From Pleurotus djamor (lineage: Eukaryota; Basidiomycota; Agaricomycetes; Agaricales; Pleurotaceae): a stretch of 64,000 nt of DNA. The notes under the pieces are model-generated. The model did not search any database and had not been told where the DNA came from. It saw nothing but the letters and a program-made list of their open reading frames with translations. The DNA is taken from contig JAPEVF010000024.1 of the NCBI GenBank assembly GCA_029747585.1, positions 1 to 64,000 on the forward strand. The letters are read 5' to 3'. The position numbers and the translations under genes are program-made. Shown here in pieces: positions 34,873 through 45,180 of this stretch (positions are counted from its first letter, which is position 1; each line of letters opens with the position of its first letter).

Positions 34873-35423
34873 GGTAGAGCGTGTTGCTCGTTGGTTCCAC
34901 GGGAAATGAGAGGCCGTGGGGTAAACTTAAGTACGTATGTTCCCTACGATCCCATGAGTCTCATGACCCAAGGCTTCTCTGCAGTTTCAGAAGTTGATGG
35001 GAATTAATTTCACTCGTGTGTAATCCAAGCGCGAAAGAAGTTAGGATGAAGTTGGATAGAACGCAAAAAGAACGAGGAAAAGAGGCCTAGTCACGGACGG
35101 GCGCCAAAGGCTGGTTACCAGCCTACGTGAGCGCTTGCACGGATTCCCCTGAACGGACAACCCTATCTAGTGACCCACGTCTTCTCCGAAAGCCTCCCTC
35201 CACGGCCTTTGTCAGACGCACCCTTTGCTTAGACGGCCTCGCAAAATTTGATTGGCTGCATTTTTATGATTGCTCACATGCTCAGTTACATCCTAGTCGC
35301 AGCTTTCCGCCAAGATGGTTCTGCCAATGAATATAAAATGGGCAGTGAACTGAACGAGATCGATACTCGATCGTACCTCAACGTCAACCCCAAGCTAGAC
35401 ATAGTTTGGAAATTCTGCTTACG
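34873..35423. other. shared divergent upstream region of the P450 and the aldo/keto reductase
   Basis: Both genes start from this 551-bp interval, which could allow joint regulation. The P450-proximal half is duplicated upstream of the pseudogene at 30326-30525. No consensus operator is recognised. Confidence 0.5.
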
Positions 35424-37259
35424 ATGGCTACCCAAAAGAAGATGCAATATGGTGAATAGCATGCTGTATCTCGTCTCTGAAGCACACTGATGGGATCCTG
35501 CAGTCCGACTCGGGAAATCTGGATTGAAGGTATCCAGGATTATTTTGGGATGTATGTCGTACGGCTCCCCAGAGTGGCAAGGCTGGGTTCTTCCAGAGGA
35601 AGAAGCCCTCAAGCATCTCAAGTTCGCGTTCGTACCCCTGTTTTCAACGAATAATCATTGCACAAATTCTGACGCTATGGTGCAGGTATGATCATGGTAT
35701 CCAGACCTTTGACACCGCCGACGTAAGTGACGCAAATCAGGACCCCATTTTATCGGCATCCTACCGCAGAGTTGCTAAAGTTCGTCGGATGGCCGCTAGG
35801 TTTACTCGAACGGCGTCTCGGAGGTTATCCTTGGGAAGGCAATCAAGCAGTTCAACTTCCCTCGCGATGAAATCGTTGTGATGACCAAGGTAAAAAGAAT
35901 TCTGCGATGAGGTTCAGTAACTTCGAATATATCCTGACCTGCCATATTACAACCTAGCTGTTCGGCGCCGTTGGTAAAGAGCCCTCATTCCAAGGTATAG
36001 GCCCTTCCTACGAGGCTCTTAATCAGCAAGGGTGTGTGAACCAGTATGGTCTGAGTCGCAAGGTTAGTACATGAATATCGCGTCTGCCCTGCGACTTCTC
36101 ACTCTCACTCAATCACAAACAGCACATCTTCGACGGGGTCAAGCACTCCTTGGAACGGCTTCAGCTTGACTACATCGATGTTCTTCAATGTGAGGCGTCA
36201 TTCTCGCCCGATGCATTACCCCGCTAACCCTTTGACAGGTCATCGCATTGATCCAGATACACCATTCGAGGAAACGGTGCGTTATTTGTCGATTTGCGTG
36301 GTGTGGCCTTGCTCACCATTTATCCCAGATGCAAGCGTTACACGATGTCGTCCAAGCCGGTTATGTGCGATATATTGGTATGAGTTCTTGCCATGCTTGG
36401 CAGTGTAGGTCAACCTCCCTACTTTTCGAAACGTGAAGCTTACGCTGTCGTGCTCTCATAGTCCATGCCATGCAAAGTACGTTACCATCGGCTAATTCTG
36501 CGGTACACAACTAACGCTTGAGTTTATAGACTATGCTATCACGAACAAGTTGACTCCATTCATCTCGATGCAAAACCACTACAACCTCCTTTACCGAGAG
36601 GAGGAGCGAGAGATGTTTCCTACCCTGAAGGTACCGGCTTATCAAAGACATGTATCATCGTTATAAACTGCGTACTCATTTAGCTATTTGGCGTTGGAGC
36701 AATCCCTTGGTCCCCGTTGGCCAGAGGGCGACTCGCTCGCCCGCTTAGTAGCCAGACGGCACGCCAGAGTACTGATTTGTATGCTCCGTTATTTCTTCTC
36801 AAGACCAACGAAAGCTGACTCACTTCCAGGTGGTACTCCCTCTATGACAATGGTCCCGGAACGCCCGATATCATCAACCGGTAAGTTCCCGTTGCGCATG
36901 TGTATGTTCTCTCTGACATCGGTCGTTAGTGTCGAAGAATTAGCCAAAAAGAAAGGCATTAGCATGGCCCAAGTCTCCTCCGCCTGGGCGTTATCCAAAG
37001 AAGGTATGGCGATAATTCATCTTCCGTAGGGGTAAACCCGCTTAATTATGTGCTTCTTCAAGGGCTGGCTGCCCCCATCGTTGGTACGACGAGTCTTGAA
37101 AACCTCACGGACATCATTGGTAAGGTTCCGCTCGAGTGTGGTTCACTGCAAGCTCTAACTGTGCTATCGCCAGGTGCGCTCGACGTGACACTCAGTCAAG
37201 AAGAGATCCAATTTCTTGAGGAACCTTATAAGCCTCAGCCTGTCTCTGGTCACTTTTAG
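35424..37259 (+). CDS. aldo/keto reductase
   Basis: NADPH-dependent oxidoreductase of the AKR superfamily, a fungal subgroup of about 350 residues. Exon 1 is 35424-35451 (MATQKKMQY), joined in phase 1 to VRLGKSGLKVSRIILGCMSY. The catalytic tetrad is visible: Asp and Tyr in FDTADVYSNG, Lys in DEIVVMTK, His in VLQCHRIDPDTPFEE. Further family parts are GYVRYIGMSSCHAWQ, FISMQNHYNLLYREEEREMF, GVGAIPWSPLARGRLARP and the cofactor-binding end GTTSLENLTDII. It ends LEEPYKPQPVSGHF with the stop at 37257-37259. More than ten introns, all GT-AG, keep one frame. Typical substrates in the subgroup are aldehydes or ketones. Adjacent to the divergent P450; a two-gene metabolic unit is possible but unproven. 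Confidence 0.93.
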
Positions 37260-37396
37260 CGTAGATTACAGTAGATAGTAGGCCTAGGATGATAAAAACG
37301 AAGACGCGTCGGCCCGGTGGCCATCATCTTATCTTATCTTGTTTGGTTCCGTGCTTGGTGGCCAANTGATGATTTGCTGGTTTCCTTCGAACCCTG

Positions 37397-38261
37397 ATGA
37401 GTCCTCGGTCGCGCTCCGACAACCTCAGCTCGTACTTTGATCGTAGTGCAAATGCTGTTAGGGAGTATGCAGACGTGTAAGTGCTCGTGTTTCGTTATTG
37501 GCTCGGACAGCGCTCACCGGTGTTCACCATGGTGTTTAGCCTCGAGCACAATTACGCTCGACCTGCTCTGGTAGTTGGATCAGCTTATTACGATCAACAT
37601 CCTATAATTTCGGTGAGTATCAGCTGTATCATAAACAGAGAATTCTGGCTTATTAGTAACTATGATAAGGTGTTCTTGGTGACCTTGTTTTGCCTCAGCA
37701 TCATCCCAGCCCTCACTTTCATGTGCGTCGCAACCTTCTTTCGTGCTTAATGGTACCAACGAACACGCGTTTTCGGTCTTTGTAGCGGCTTTTCCATATT
37801 TGCGGGTGTCTCGCTTGCTTTGATTGCGATCTCAGGTGCGGTGGGGGCGTTCGTCTTTGTAGAGCTTCTGTTTGGTGAGTCCTGTGTTCGTGTTTCTCAC
37901 AAATGTGTTCACTCTTTTCCAAGTTTCCATCTTCCTATGTGTCTTGATTGCGGTAGTTTGCTTCTCTGGACTCATGACGGGGTCAATCATCTCTCTATAC
38001 GTCTTCATCCGACTGGCTGTCCTGGTTCGATACGAAGGNCGCTCGGGCTTGAAACTCTGGTTGCGAGAAATGAAGAGCCTATACGTCCAAGAACGTCACC
38101 CGGTTTCGCCTCCTAGTGAACCTCTTTATGAGGACGATACCAAGCATCGCAAAACTCAGGCCGACGCTCCGTCGAGCTTTGCCGAGGAAGAGGAGATCTA
38201 CCTCAAGGAGGAGGAGGAGCCGCCTCACGACCAGGACCCTACACCTCCCAGCGAGTTATAA
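37397..38261 (+). CDS. promethin-like membrane protein (lipid-droplet assembly factor family, tentative)
   Basis: Five exons: 37397-37476, 37540-37612, 37670-37722, 37786-37874, 37924-38261. They total 633 nt (210 aa) and phases close. After a polar N-terminus (MSPRSRSDNLSSYFDRSANA, YARPALVVGSAYYDQHP) come closely packed hydrophobic hairpins: ISVFLVTLFCLSIIPALTFI, FSIFAGVSLALIAISGAVGA, FVFVELLFVSIFLCVLIAVV and FSGLMTGSIISLYVFIRLAV. The tail is acidic (SSFAEEEEIYLKEEEEPPHD). Two back-to-back membrane hairpins behind a short soluble head are what promethin/LDAF1-type proteins, which work with seipin at lipid-droplet formation sites, look like. I infer the family from layout, so an unrelated small membrane protein is possible. 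An N at 38039 falls in a Gly codon and does no harm. Confidence 0.6.
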
Positions 38262-38868
38262 ACACCCCGTCTTTTAATCGTTCCTCCTTCCTTGCCTCTC
38301 GCTTCTCTGCCTCTCGGACCCTTTGCTAGTCATGTGTAATGGTAATTCAATAATGACTTCATCCCATGCTTCTCCACATTGCCAGCCGGATGATCCACAT
38401 CAACCGCTTTATGCCCGGGTTGTCTCCCGAAGCTAGCGTATGTGGCCATCTTTGGGACTGTTTCGGAGAATCTCTTGGCACCTCATACCGCGATCGTCGC
38501 TGAACACCTACGAATACATGGCTTCCTCAAAATCTCCCAGCTGATCCCATCTAGCGGCGTCGATTACTCATGTCCACATTTGCAGCCTTCAAAATACAGC
38601 GCACTACCAATACCCCCGACGCGCAAGGTTTCTCGCTTCTCTCGACGCTTGTTGTGATGGCATGACTATAACTATAAATCCGTTGCTCCCATCCGCCGAC
38701 ATTGCCCCGGCCAGCTTTTCCGCTATTCGAATGCCTTCGCTTGACATTGACCGAGAAATAGCCCTTTGCTCGGTGGCACCACCTTTCGGCGTGCATCCTT
38801 CCTTCGAAGCGACCATCGTCAGGGTATATAACATACCGCTCCTTAGTTTCTTGGCTTTCTAAAACGCC
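38262..38868. other. intergenic upstream of the CBM1 gene
   Basis: About 600 bases without a convincing gene on either strand. The stretch ends with a good TATA box close to the next start. Confidence 0.5.
38824..38831 (+). promoter_or_regulatory. TATA box of the CBM1 gene
   Basis: GTATATAA lies 38 bases upstream of the ATG at 38869. Transcription would start close to the ATG, giving a very short leader. Strong TATA boxes are common on highly induced genes for secreted proteins. Confidence 0.6.
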
Positions 38869-39779
38869 ATGCTCAGGTTTACCTCCTTTGTTGTCACTGG
38901 GCTCGCCTTGGCCTCTGGTGTCGTCGCCGTTGTGCCTGCTTGGGGACAGGTACGTGCTCCTTGTTCTTTGCATCGCGATCTACGTCTTACTTGGGAGGGC
39001 TATAGTGTGGGGGCATTGGTTGGTCTGGGGAGACTGAATGTGCTTCGGGCCTCGTTTGCTCGAAGTTGAATGATTACTACTCGCAGTGCTTGCAGGGAAC
39101 TGCCGCTCCTTCGTCTACGGTCGTCACCAGTGCGCCAGGGTCATCTGCACCTGGGTCGTCCGTGCCATCTGGTCCTTCATCGACTTCCACCGCCGTCGGT
39201 GGCTCAACAACGCTAGCACCTGGGTACTCCTTCATCCGTGCTGTCGTAAGTTACTCACATCTAATTCAACCCCTTGGTCTCTATCTAAGCTACTTTTAGG
39301 TCGACCCGAACTTCCACAAATACCTTCGCGCAGAGGTCGCGTGGTCTGCGTCTCCGGCCGTTCTCGGTGAACCATCCGAGGCCGCCCAATTCCAAGTTAC
39401 CAATGGCCAATTGATCCAAAATGCCAATGGTACACCGCTCTACGCTCACGTCGAAGATAAGACGGACCCCGCTGCTGTCAAACTTGCGGTGAGCTGGTCA
39501 ACCACACCGGCCGCTACGGGCACCTTCATCTTCAGTGGTGATACCCTTGAATGGAGCAACCCAGCTGTTTCCCGCCCGCAAAACAACGTCAGTCATTTCG
39601 TATTTCATTTCGTTATTCGTTGGCTCACTGAAGTACATTCGTAGGCCTGGCTTGTTTGCCCAGACGCTGCAGGAAATCGTCTCCTCTTCGTCAACTTGGG
39701 TCCTTACTCTTACAACACCCCTGCTGGATGTGCTGACCAGACCATCCATGCTTACACGGGTTCTACTGCTACAGCTTAA
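38869..39779 (+). CDS. secreted protein with N-terminal cellulose-binding module (CBM1) and unknown C-terminal domain
   Basis: Exons 38869-38949, 39006-39245, 39300-39587 and 39645-39779 total 744 nt (247 aa) and all phases close. A signal peptide ([20 protein letters not shown]) leads directly into a CBM1: [20 protein letters not shown], then [13 protein letters not shown]. It has the four cysteines and the aromatic residues that stack on cellulose. The linker is Ser/Thr/Pro/Gly-rich with a repeated [16 protein letters not shown] unit. The remaining 140 residues ([71 protein letters not shown]) do not match any glycoside hydrolase I know. The C-terminal domain may itself be a binding or structural module. 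Confidence 0.88.
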
Positions 39780-39913
39780 AGTAATGCACCGTAACGTACA
39801 CAAAAATATAACTACTGCATTCTGGCAACGTATCGGGGTGTGCAAGGGATGGTAACGCGTGGTAAATTGACTGGCTGCCTGTTCGGCGCGTAACCTTCTC
39901 CGCAATCACCTCG

Positions 39914-40798
39914 ATGTCCAAAGCACCAGATTTACCGCAAGAGCTGGTCATGGCCATCTTCAAGCTCGCTGCGAGAAGCTGCAAATCCTCGTGCTTGGCC
40001 CTTTGTCGCGTCAATTCCGTGTGTTACAAGATGGCGCTGCCCTTGCTCTTTGACACGCTCATCTTGACTCCCGATCTCACCTTCGACAAATTCCTGTCCN
40101 TGAAATACAACCCACCGAAAGCAGCAGCTATTGGTGTCCCTCTGGGCACGCTTGTGCGAAATATGTGGCTGGAAGATGAATGTGAAATGTTGTTCGAGAT
40201 TGTCAGAGACGTCTGTCCGAACCTCGAGTGCATCGCGATGAACCAGCCTACGCTGTGGAAACTGGAGAATTGGTGGTCTGTAATTGTGAAGGACGCTTGG
40301 GAGCGAGAAACTCTTCGGGTTGTCATTCACGACTCCAACCGCCTGTGGAGGATCATTGGACGATTCACGGAGCCGCATCCTCTGGTTGAAGTTGAACCGT
40401 TCTCGAGCCACATCACGCACCTCTACCTGGCCCATCCAGTCCCCTTCGACGAGCTCAATCTCAGTGTCTTTGGCCCCTTCACCCGCTTGACGCATCTGGC
40501 CATTGTATATGACTCCTCCGAACACTCGGACTCGGATATCTACAGAACCTTGGACTTTGCAGAGNTTCTTAAGCGAGTCCAGATGTTTGTGGTCGTATTG
40601 GACGCTGAATCNCTGAATGATGCGGTTCAATTTCGTCCNTGGAAATGGCTTCAGAAAACTCGGGATGACGGGTTTCGCACGTATTTGGCGGAAGTTTCAG
40701 TGGCAAATCGTAGAAACGACTGGGAGGAGGAGGTAAGGGGAACTGGTAAGAGCATCTGGGACAGGGCTCAGGAGTATTCTTCGGGTTTCCCTGCGTAA
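39914..40798 (+). CDS. F-box-like protein, tandem copy 1 (single exon)
   Basis: 294 codons without introns. F-box-like start: APDLPQELVMAIFKLAARSC, then CLALCRVNSVCYKMALPLLF. The body has VPLGTLVRNMWLEDECEMLF, VCPNLECIAMNQPTLWKLEN, SSHITHLYLAHPVPFDELNL and FTRLTHLAIVYDSSEH, and the end is YLAEVSVANRRNDWEEEVRG. Four Ns fall inside codons (one amino acid each) without breaking the frame. The gene immediately downstream is a clear paralog. The intronless structure contrasts with the other F-box genes in the window. Confidence 0.8.
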   Translation: MSKAPDLPQELVMAIFKLAARSCKSSCLALCRVNSVCYKMALPLLFDTLILTPDLTFDKFLSXKYNPPKAAAIGVPLGTLVRNMWLEDECEMLFEIVRDVCPNLECIAMNQPTLWKLENWWSVIVKDAWERETLRVVIHDSNRLWRIIGRFTEPHPLVEVEPFSSHITHLYLAHPVPFDELNLSVFGPFTRLTHLAIVYDSSEHSDSDIYRTLDFAEXLKRVQMFVVVLDAEXLNDAVQFRXWKWLQKTRDDGFRTYLAEVSVANRRNDWEEEVRGTGKSIWDRAQEYSSGFPA

Positions 40799-40841
40799 CN
40801 NATTTTTCATCGCCGACGACCGCTTCCCTCGTCCATGCATT

Positions 40842-41873
40842 ATGTTGGCCGCGTTAACACGACGCTTCGGATGCTTCNCAGATCCAAGCCCGGTCCCAAG
40901 TCATCCAGAGACACAAATCCCTGTTGTCATTCATGGCCCCTTTCATGGCCTCCCCCAAGAAATAGTCATGTACATCTTGGAGATCGCTGCCAAAAACTCG
41001 ACATCCTCCTGTTTNTCCATCTGCAGAGTCAATTNTTCATGCTACCAGATGGNTTGTCCCCTTCTATTTGAAACNATCATATTGTCNACCGACGTCCGCC
41101 TCCTNGATTTCATTCGNCGAGAACACGACGCNCGGGACGANCGCTCATTGNCATCAGTGCAANCTTCAAGTCANCCCTTTCACTTCCGTATCCCAGGATT
41201 CGTTGCCGCCAACCACATACGCAATCTATGGATTCAGGACGGTGTTCTCCTATACGGCCTACTCGCNGTCTGCCCCAACATCGAACACCTGGCTATATCT
41301 CAACGGGCATTCGGATCCTTAGAGTCTTGGTGGGCCCTTTTTGAATTCATTCAAACGCCACGAATGGGTACGAATGGTATTGCCAANCGACGCTTCCAAG
41401 TCTTAGTTCATGACTCGGACGCAACATGGACGGTAAAGCTGCTCAGCTTAACATCACGCTCTTTTTCGAANACCATNACGCACCTCTANNTCGCCAATCC
41501 AATCCCCTTTGACTACGCNGCGTTCCAGNCACTTTCCTCATGCACAAACCTGACGCATTTGGCCATAGCCCCCGGCGGNCGTANTGAATTGGCACATATA
41601 CATTTCTTNCAAGAGTTCGTCNGACGNTTGGANATGTTTGTTCTCGTGGTTTTGGAAGGTTCCTTTGACCATGAACCTACACGATTCCGCTTCCTTTACT
41701 GGCTTTATCAAGTTCGAGACCTTACGTGGCCAGTCTACTTAGCGGAGGTCTCCTTCGAAAACCGCAGAAGGGATTGGGAAGATATGGCAAGAGGCTGGGG
41801 TAAGAGTATATGGGAACAGGCCTCAGAGTATACGTTGAAGATCCCNATCGAGCCGCCAAAATATGCAGAGTAA
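40842..41873 (+). CDS. F-box-like protein, tandem copy 2 (N-rich sequence)
   Basis: Paralog of the preceding gene, separated by 43 bases. The frame is open for 343 codons and holds about 25 undetermined codons. Matching parts are GLPQEIVMYILEIAAKNSTS (against DLPQELVMAIFKLAARSCKS), HIRNLWIQDGVLLYGLL, VCPNIEHLAISQRAFGSLES, LTHLAIAPG and YLAEVSFENRRRDWEDMARG. It carries a longer N-terminus (LTRRFGCF..) that copy 1 lacks; the true start may be further in. The gap is so short that the second promoter may overlap the first coding region, or the copies may be co-transcribed. Because Ns are concentrated here, the consensus may mix alleles or copies. Confidence 0.7.
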   Translation: MLAALTRRFGCFXDPSPVPSHPETQIPVVIHGPFHGLPQEIVMYILEIAAKNSTSSCXSICRVNXSCYQMXCPLLFEXIILXTDVRLXDFIXREHDXRDXRSLXSVQXSSXPFHFRIPGFVAANHIRNLWIQDGVLLYGLLXVCPNIEHLAISQRAFGSLESWWALFEFIQTPRMGTNGIAXRRFQVLVHDSDATWTVKLLSLTSRSFSXTXTHLXXANPIPFDYXAFQXLSSCTNLTHLAIAPGXRXELAHIHFXQEFVXXLXMFVLVVLEGSFDHEPTRFRFLYWLYQVRDLTWPVYLAEVSFENRRRDWEDMARGWGKSIWEQASEYTLKIXIEPPKYAE

Positions 41874-41970
41874 CATTCTATACTACTCTACGGACGTGCG
41901 TCATTATAAAATGTCCTGCGTCCTCAATGTCCGAGNTGAAAACGATTGAAACCCCATTATAAGTGACNGT

Positions 41971-43350
41971 CTACAACANGAAGGTGAACACCGCTGCGAC
42001 GAGTGCAATACCACTACCAGCCGCAANGCTTCCACGCGAGAGCGCGACTGCTGAATTATCGTTCGAGCCTGCGCTCGAAGAGGGCGAAGGGGCACCCGAG
42101 GATGAAGTAACTCCAGTGCTCGAAGGAGGAAGAGTGGAAGAAGTCGTTCCATTGAGTTTCTTCGCGCTATCTTGGAATGCCTCAAANGTGTTACCCGACG
42201 TGGGCGCGTTGATGGAAAACACCATTCCNGAACCNCAATGNTTGGTCTGNCCACAGTAACCCCAAATTGGCTTCGTCTATACAAATGAAAAACCAAGAAT
42301 GTGATGAGCGTCTTATGGTGACAGTAGATGATAGATAAATATAAAACGTACATCATTGATCAAGATTTGGAATGTTGGGAATGTGGTCGTATCTGGAGAG
42401 ACCGGCATACTGGATTCATCAAAGGTAGTTGAGGGAAATTGGCGGTTGGCATCAGACNTTGATTTNACAAGAGAAAAATAAGCGACGTACAAGCCAGAAG
42501 TAAACCCGGGGGTACCGGAGGTAGCAGCCAATGGTTGACAGGGCGCGGCGAAACTTGATTGAGTGACGGTGTGGTTTTTGGGATGGAACTCGAAGGTGAC
42601 AGTGTCGCCGAGAGCAGCTTGGATGTTGCTAGGGGAGTAGACAAGTTGACCCTCAGCGCCGACGACGATTTTGTGGTCGGTAGATTGACCACTAGCAGAG
42701 GGCGGCGNTACAGCGTCGGTNGATGATGGAGATGGCGCTGGAGGGGANGCGCTATCCGGNTTCGTGGCTTTAGCAGANGTTTGGAAGGCATTGAAAGANT
42801 GAGGGTCTGGATCCGCCGGAGCGTTGATTGCGAAGACCATGCCTAAAATTGTCACGATGAGAGAGNNNAACATGGAATATGGAATAAAGGTTTACCTTTC
42901 GAGCAGTGTCCGGTTTGCTGACAGAAGAACCATTTGGGNTTGGTATCTGGGACGGTGAATTGGAACGTGGGGAGTCCTACACTCTCGTCTGCAACTGGAT
43001 NGCTATAGGCNNAAGCAAATNGGTTAGCTNGGAGNANANGGNTNCNNNANTCNNATATTTNGACTNACAAACTAGAGTCTTGACCACCTGCGAGGGGNGT
43101 ACANGGGGCATCAAATGACGANTGAGTNACGGTGTGGTTCTTTGGNTGGCTATAGGATATGGGTTNGCNTCGTTCGTAGACTCTTGNNNNTACCAGCGAC
43201 TTACAAGACGAAATTTATGATATCGCCAGGTTGTGCTGCAACNGTGGGTGGGTTGAAAGCCAGCAGACCACCCTCACCGACAGAGACATCCATAGTNGCA
43301 GCCAGTGCAACGGGAAGAGCGGCGANNACCAANGAGATTAAAGAAGACAT
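41971..43350 (-). CDS. two-domain plastocyanin-like (cupredoxin) cell-surface protein, probably GPI-anchored
   Basis: Extracellular blue-copper-like protein. Signal peptide from 43350 (MSSLISLVVAALPVALA). Domain 1: FNPPTVAAQPGDIINF, PKNHTVTQSSFDAPC, then PKWFFCQQTGHCSKG. Domain 2: HKIVVGAEGQLVYSPSNIQA, TVTFEFHPKNHTVTQSSFAA, PCQPLAATSGTPGFTSGLYV, then IWGYCGQT.HCGSGMVFSIN. The copper ligands His, Cys, His and Met expected of cupredoxins fit NHTV, YCGQT/FFCQQT, GHC/HC and GM. The tail is Ser/Thr/Pro-rich, then small residues and a hydrophobic end (GSGIALVAAVFTF), typical of GPI addition. Domain 1 and the junctions contain many Ns, so exon ends there are uncertain. Roles proposed for the family are cell-wall or redox functions; copper binding of domain 1 cannot be judged fully. 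Confidence 0.8.
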
Positions 43351-43894
43351 GNTCGTAAGCANGGACGTCTAGANAAAGAGGAGAAAAGAGGGNGAAAGTG
43401 NTAATGATGAAGGGGACACTGTTTGGCCCGTAATTTATAGACGCGAGTAGTGGTAGAATGCATTGTGATGGTAGATGGACCGCGAGCGAGCNGAGGTATG
43501 ATTGGACGATGCAGNCGACTCANTCCCGGGGCTTGATGATCTGTTGTAGGCCCCTTGTTTCAACGAAATTGACGGGAGCTAAACTTAGGAAGCATGCGAT
43601 ACGCCGCTTTAGGCGAGAATGNGANCTGCCAATAGTATTNTCATNTGTCGANGTTGTTCCTGGTGNTGATACTGGGTGATNCAGAGCNTNTTCCCNCNNC
43701 CACNNAGTTGGCGCCCCTGTANCGCCTCCTTTNCATCAGATGGNATTCTTGTTTTCCAGGCNAATCACTTACAGGANTCCGCAGNTGTAGGNGATNNNTA
43801 TATACAGAGATGGNAGCAAGCTCCCTCGAGGAACTCGTACTAGTCCGAGAAGTCCGTTGGCAGTGGCATAGGTAGGACATCGTAGTACACGTGA
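43351..43894. other. N-rich intergenic region
   Basis: About 540 bases with some 35 undetermined bases. It includes the promoter of the cupredoxin gene and the 3' end of the next gene. Nothing else can be read reliably. Confidence 0.4.
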
Positions 43895-44800
43895 CTAGCG
43901 TCGAACAATTGAGACGCGTGNGTCGCTNTGNGCAATTCTCTCCAGATTTAAACGCGTGCCGTCGTACATTGAAGCCCACCCAGGACATCGACGTGCGTTA
44001 GGAATAGGCCCCATATGAACGGACACCTGTTCGAGCGTCTTTGGCAGTAGTTGATCCTCGGACTCGGAGACGCCGCCATCGCCTCCAGGGCAACCCAGAG
44101 CTTTCTCCAGGTCGCGGTAAAAATATGTGTGCTCCGGGATGCAGAAGCGTAGATGGACCAGTCCTGGGGCTATTTGGGCTATGTTTCCGAAGAGTCCGTC
44201 GTGGTGATGAAGCATCCCGAGACGAAGGCGTTTAAGGGAAGGATAGCCCGACTCCGAGTGCTGCGCAGTATTGGATTGCAGAGCCAGGTATTGTCCTCGC
44301 ANGTCGCTCGACGTCAGATTGAGCTCAACAATAGACGGCAGATGCAAAGGGAGGATGCTTGATGGAGAGGAGATTGGAAGGGAAAGATGGAGGATGCGCA
44401 GTGTNGGCGCCAGCATTTCGAGGATGTGGGACAGCAACAACATGCCTTTGTCATGGGTTCCGCTGTTTCGTGCTGCACCACGCGCGCCCGTTCCCCCTGC
44501 ACCCCGAACACGCAGAATCGTCCCTTCTTCGACGGAAGCCGACCGTTTGTTCATGTCCCGAGGGTGNACCCNCACNGACAGATACCGCACTGCTCTGTGC
44601 TCTGGCCAGCTTNCCTCCAGTATATCGGCCAGACCGGAGAGCTGGTTTACGCCTCTAATTGCGAGNGACTGGAGCTTTATAGATTTCGAGGTGNNATAAA
44701 AGAATTTGGAAACCNATGAGATTGCCCGGCCAGTCGATCCATCGTCCACGCAAGCAAACGAGAAGATGGCCAGCCAGATTTCGGTGGGACAACGTTCCAT
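43895..44800 (-). CDS. F-box domain protein (single exon)
   Basis: 301 codons, no intron required. The N-terminal F-box reads MERCPTEIWLAIFSFACVDD, then AISxVSKFFYxTSKSIKLQ. The rest is leucine-rich with long spacing: LLLSHILEMLAxTLRILHLS, LPSIVELNLTSSD, YPSLKRLRLGMLHHHDGLFG, APGLVHLRFCIPEHTYFYRD and LLPKTLEQVSVHMGPIPNAR. About a dozen Ns do not interrupt the frame. The protein is shorter than the F-box/LRR genes at 16.7 and 30.7 kb and not obviously paralogous to the tandem pair at 40-41.9 kb. Confidence 0.75.
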   Translation of the reverse strand: MERCPTEIWLAIFSFACVDDGSTGRAISXVSKFFYXTSKSIKLQXLAIRGVNQLSGLADILEXSWPEHRAVRYLXVXXHPRDMNKRSASVEEGTILRVRGAGGTGARGAARNSGTHDKGMLLLSHILEMLAXTLRILHLSLPISSPSSILPLHLPSIVELNLTSSDXRGQYLALQSNTAQHSESGYPSLKRLRLGMLHHHDGLFGNIAQIAPGLVHLRFCIPEHTYFYRDLEKALGCPGGDGGVSESEDQLLPKTLEQVSVHMGPIPNARRCPGWASMYDGTRLNLERIXXSDXRVSIVRR

Positions 44801-45180
44801 GGTAAGTAGGTTTGAGTGAGAAGGCGTTTTGGTAGGACCATGTTCACCGCGTTGGATGGGTCTTTATTGCAAGCATCCACTTCTAGGCACGCGAACCCAC
44901 GTACGGCTGGTGCCACACCATGCCCCGAGCACGAGGACGAAGATAGCCGGTATGTTCTGGTCACCAGGGCAAATACATGAATGACGCAAGCTTGCTATGT
45001 TCCATCGTGNANNNANCGNNGNAGGTATANTNATTCCGAAAAGACTTATCTCGCCCCTCCGAAGCAACGGGAGATACACATACATATCNNNNNNNNNGCA
45101 CATCCATATATTCGTACATTACATCCACGCTAGATCAATCCAAAGCAAATTCTAGTCTTACATTCGTNAGATCGCCANCT
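44801..45180. other. intergenic, N-containing
   Basis: Lies between the F-box start and the 3' end of Argonaute. Minus-strand frames here have no motif. It probably contains the Argonaute 3' UTR and the F-box promoter. Confidence 0.4.
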
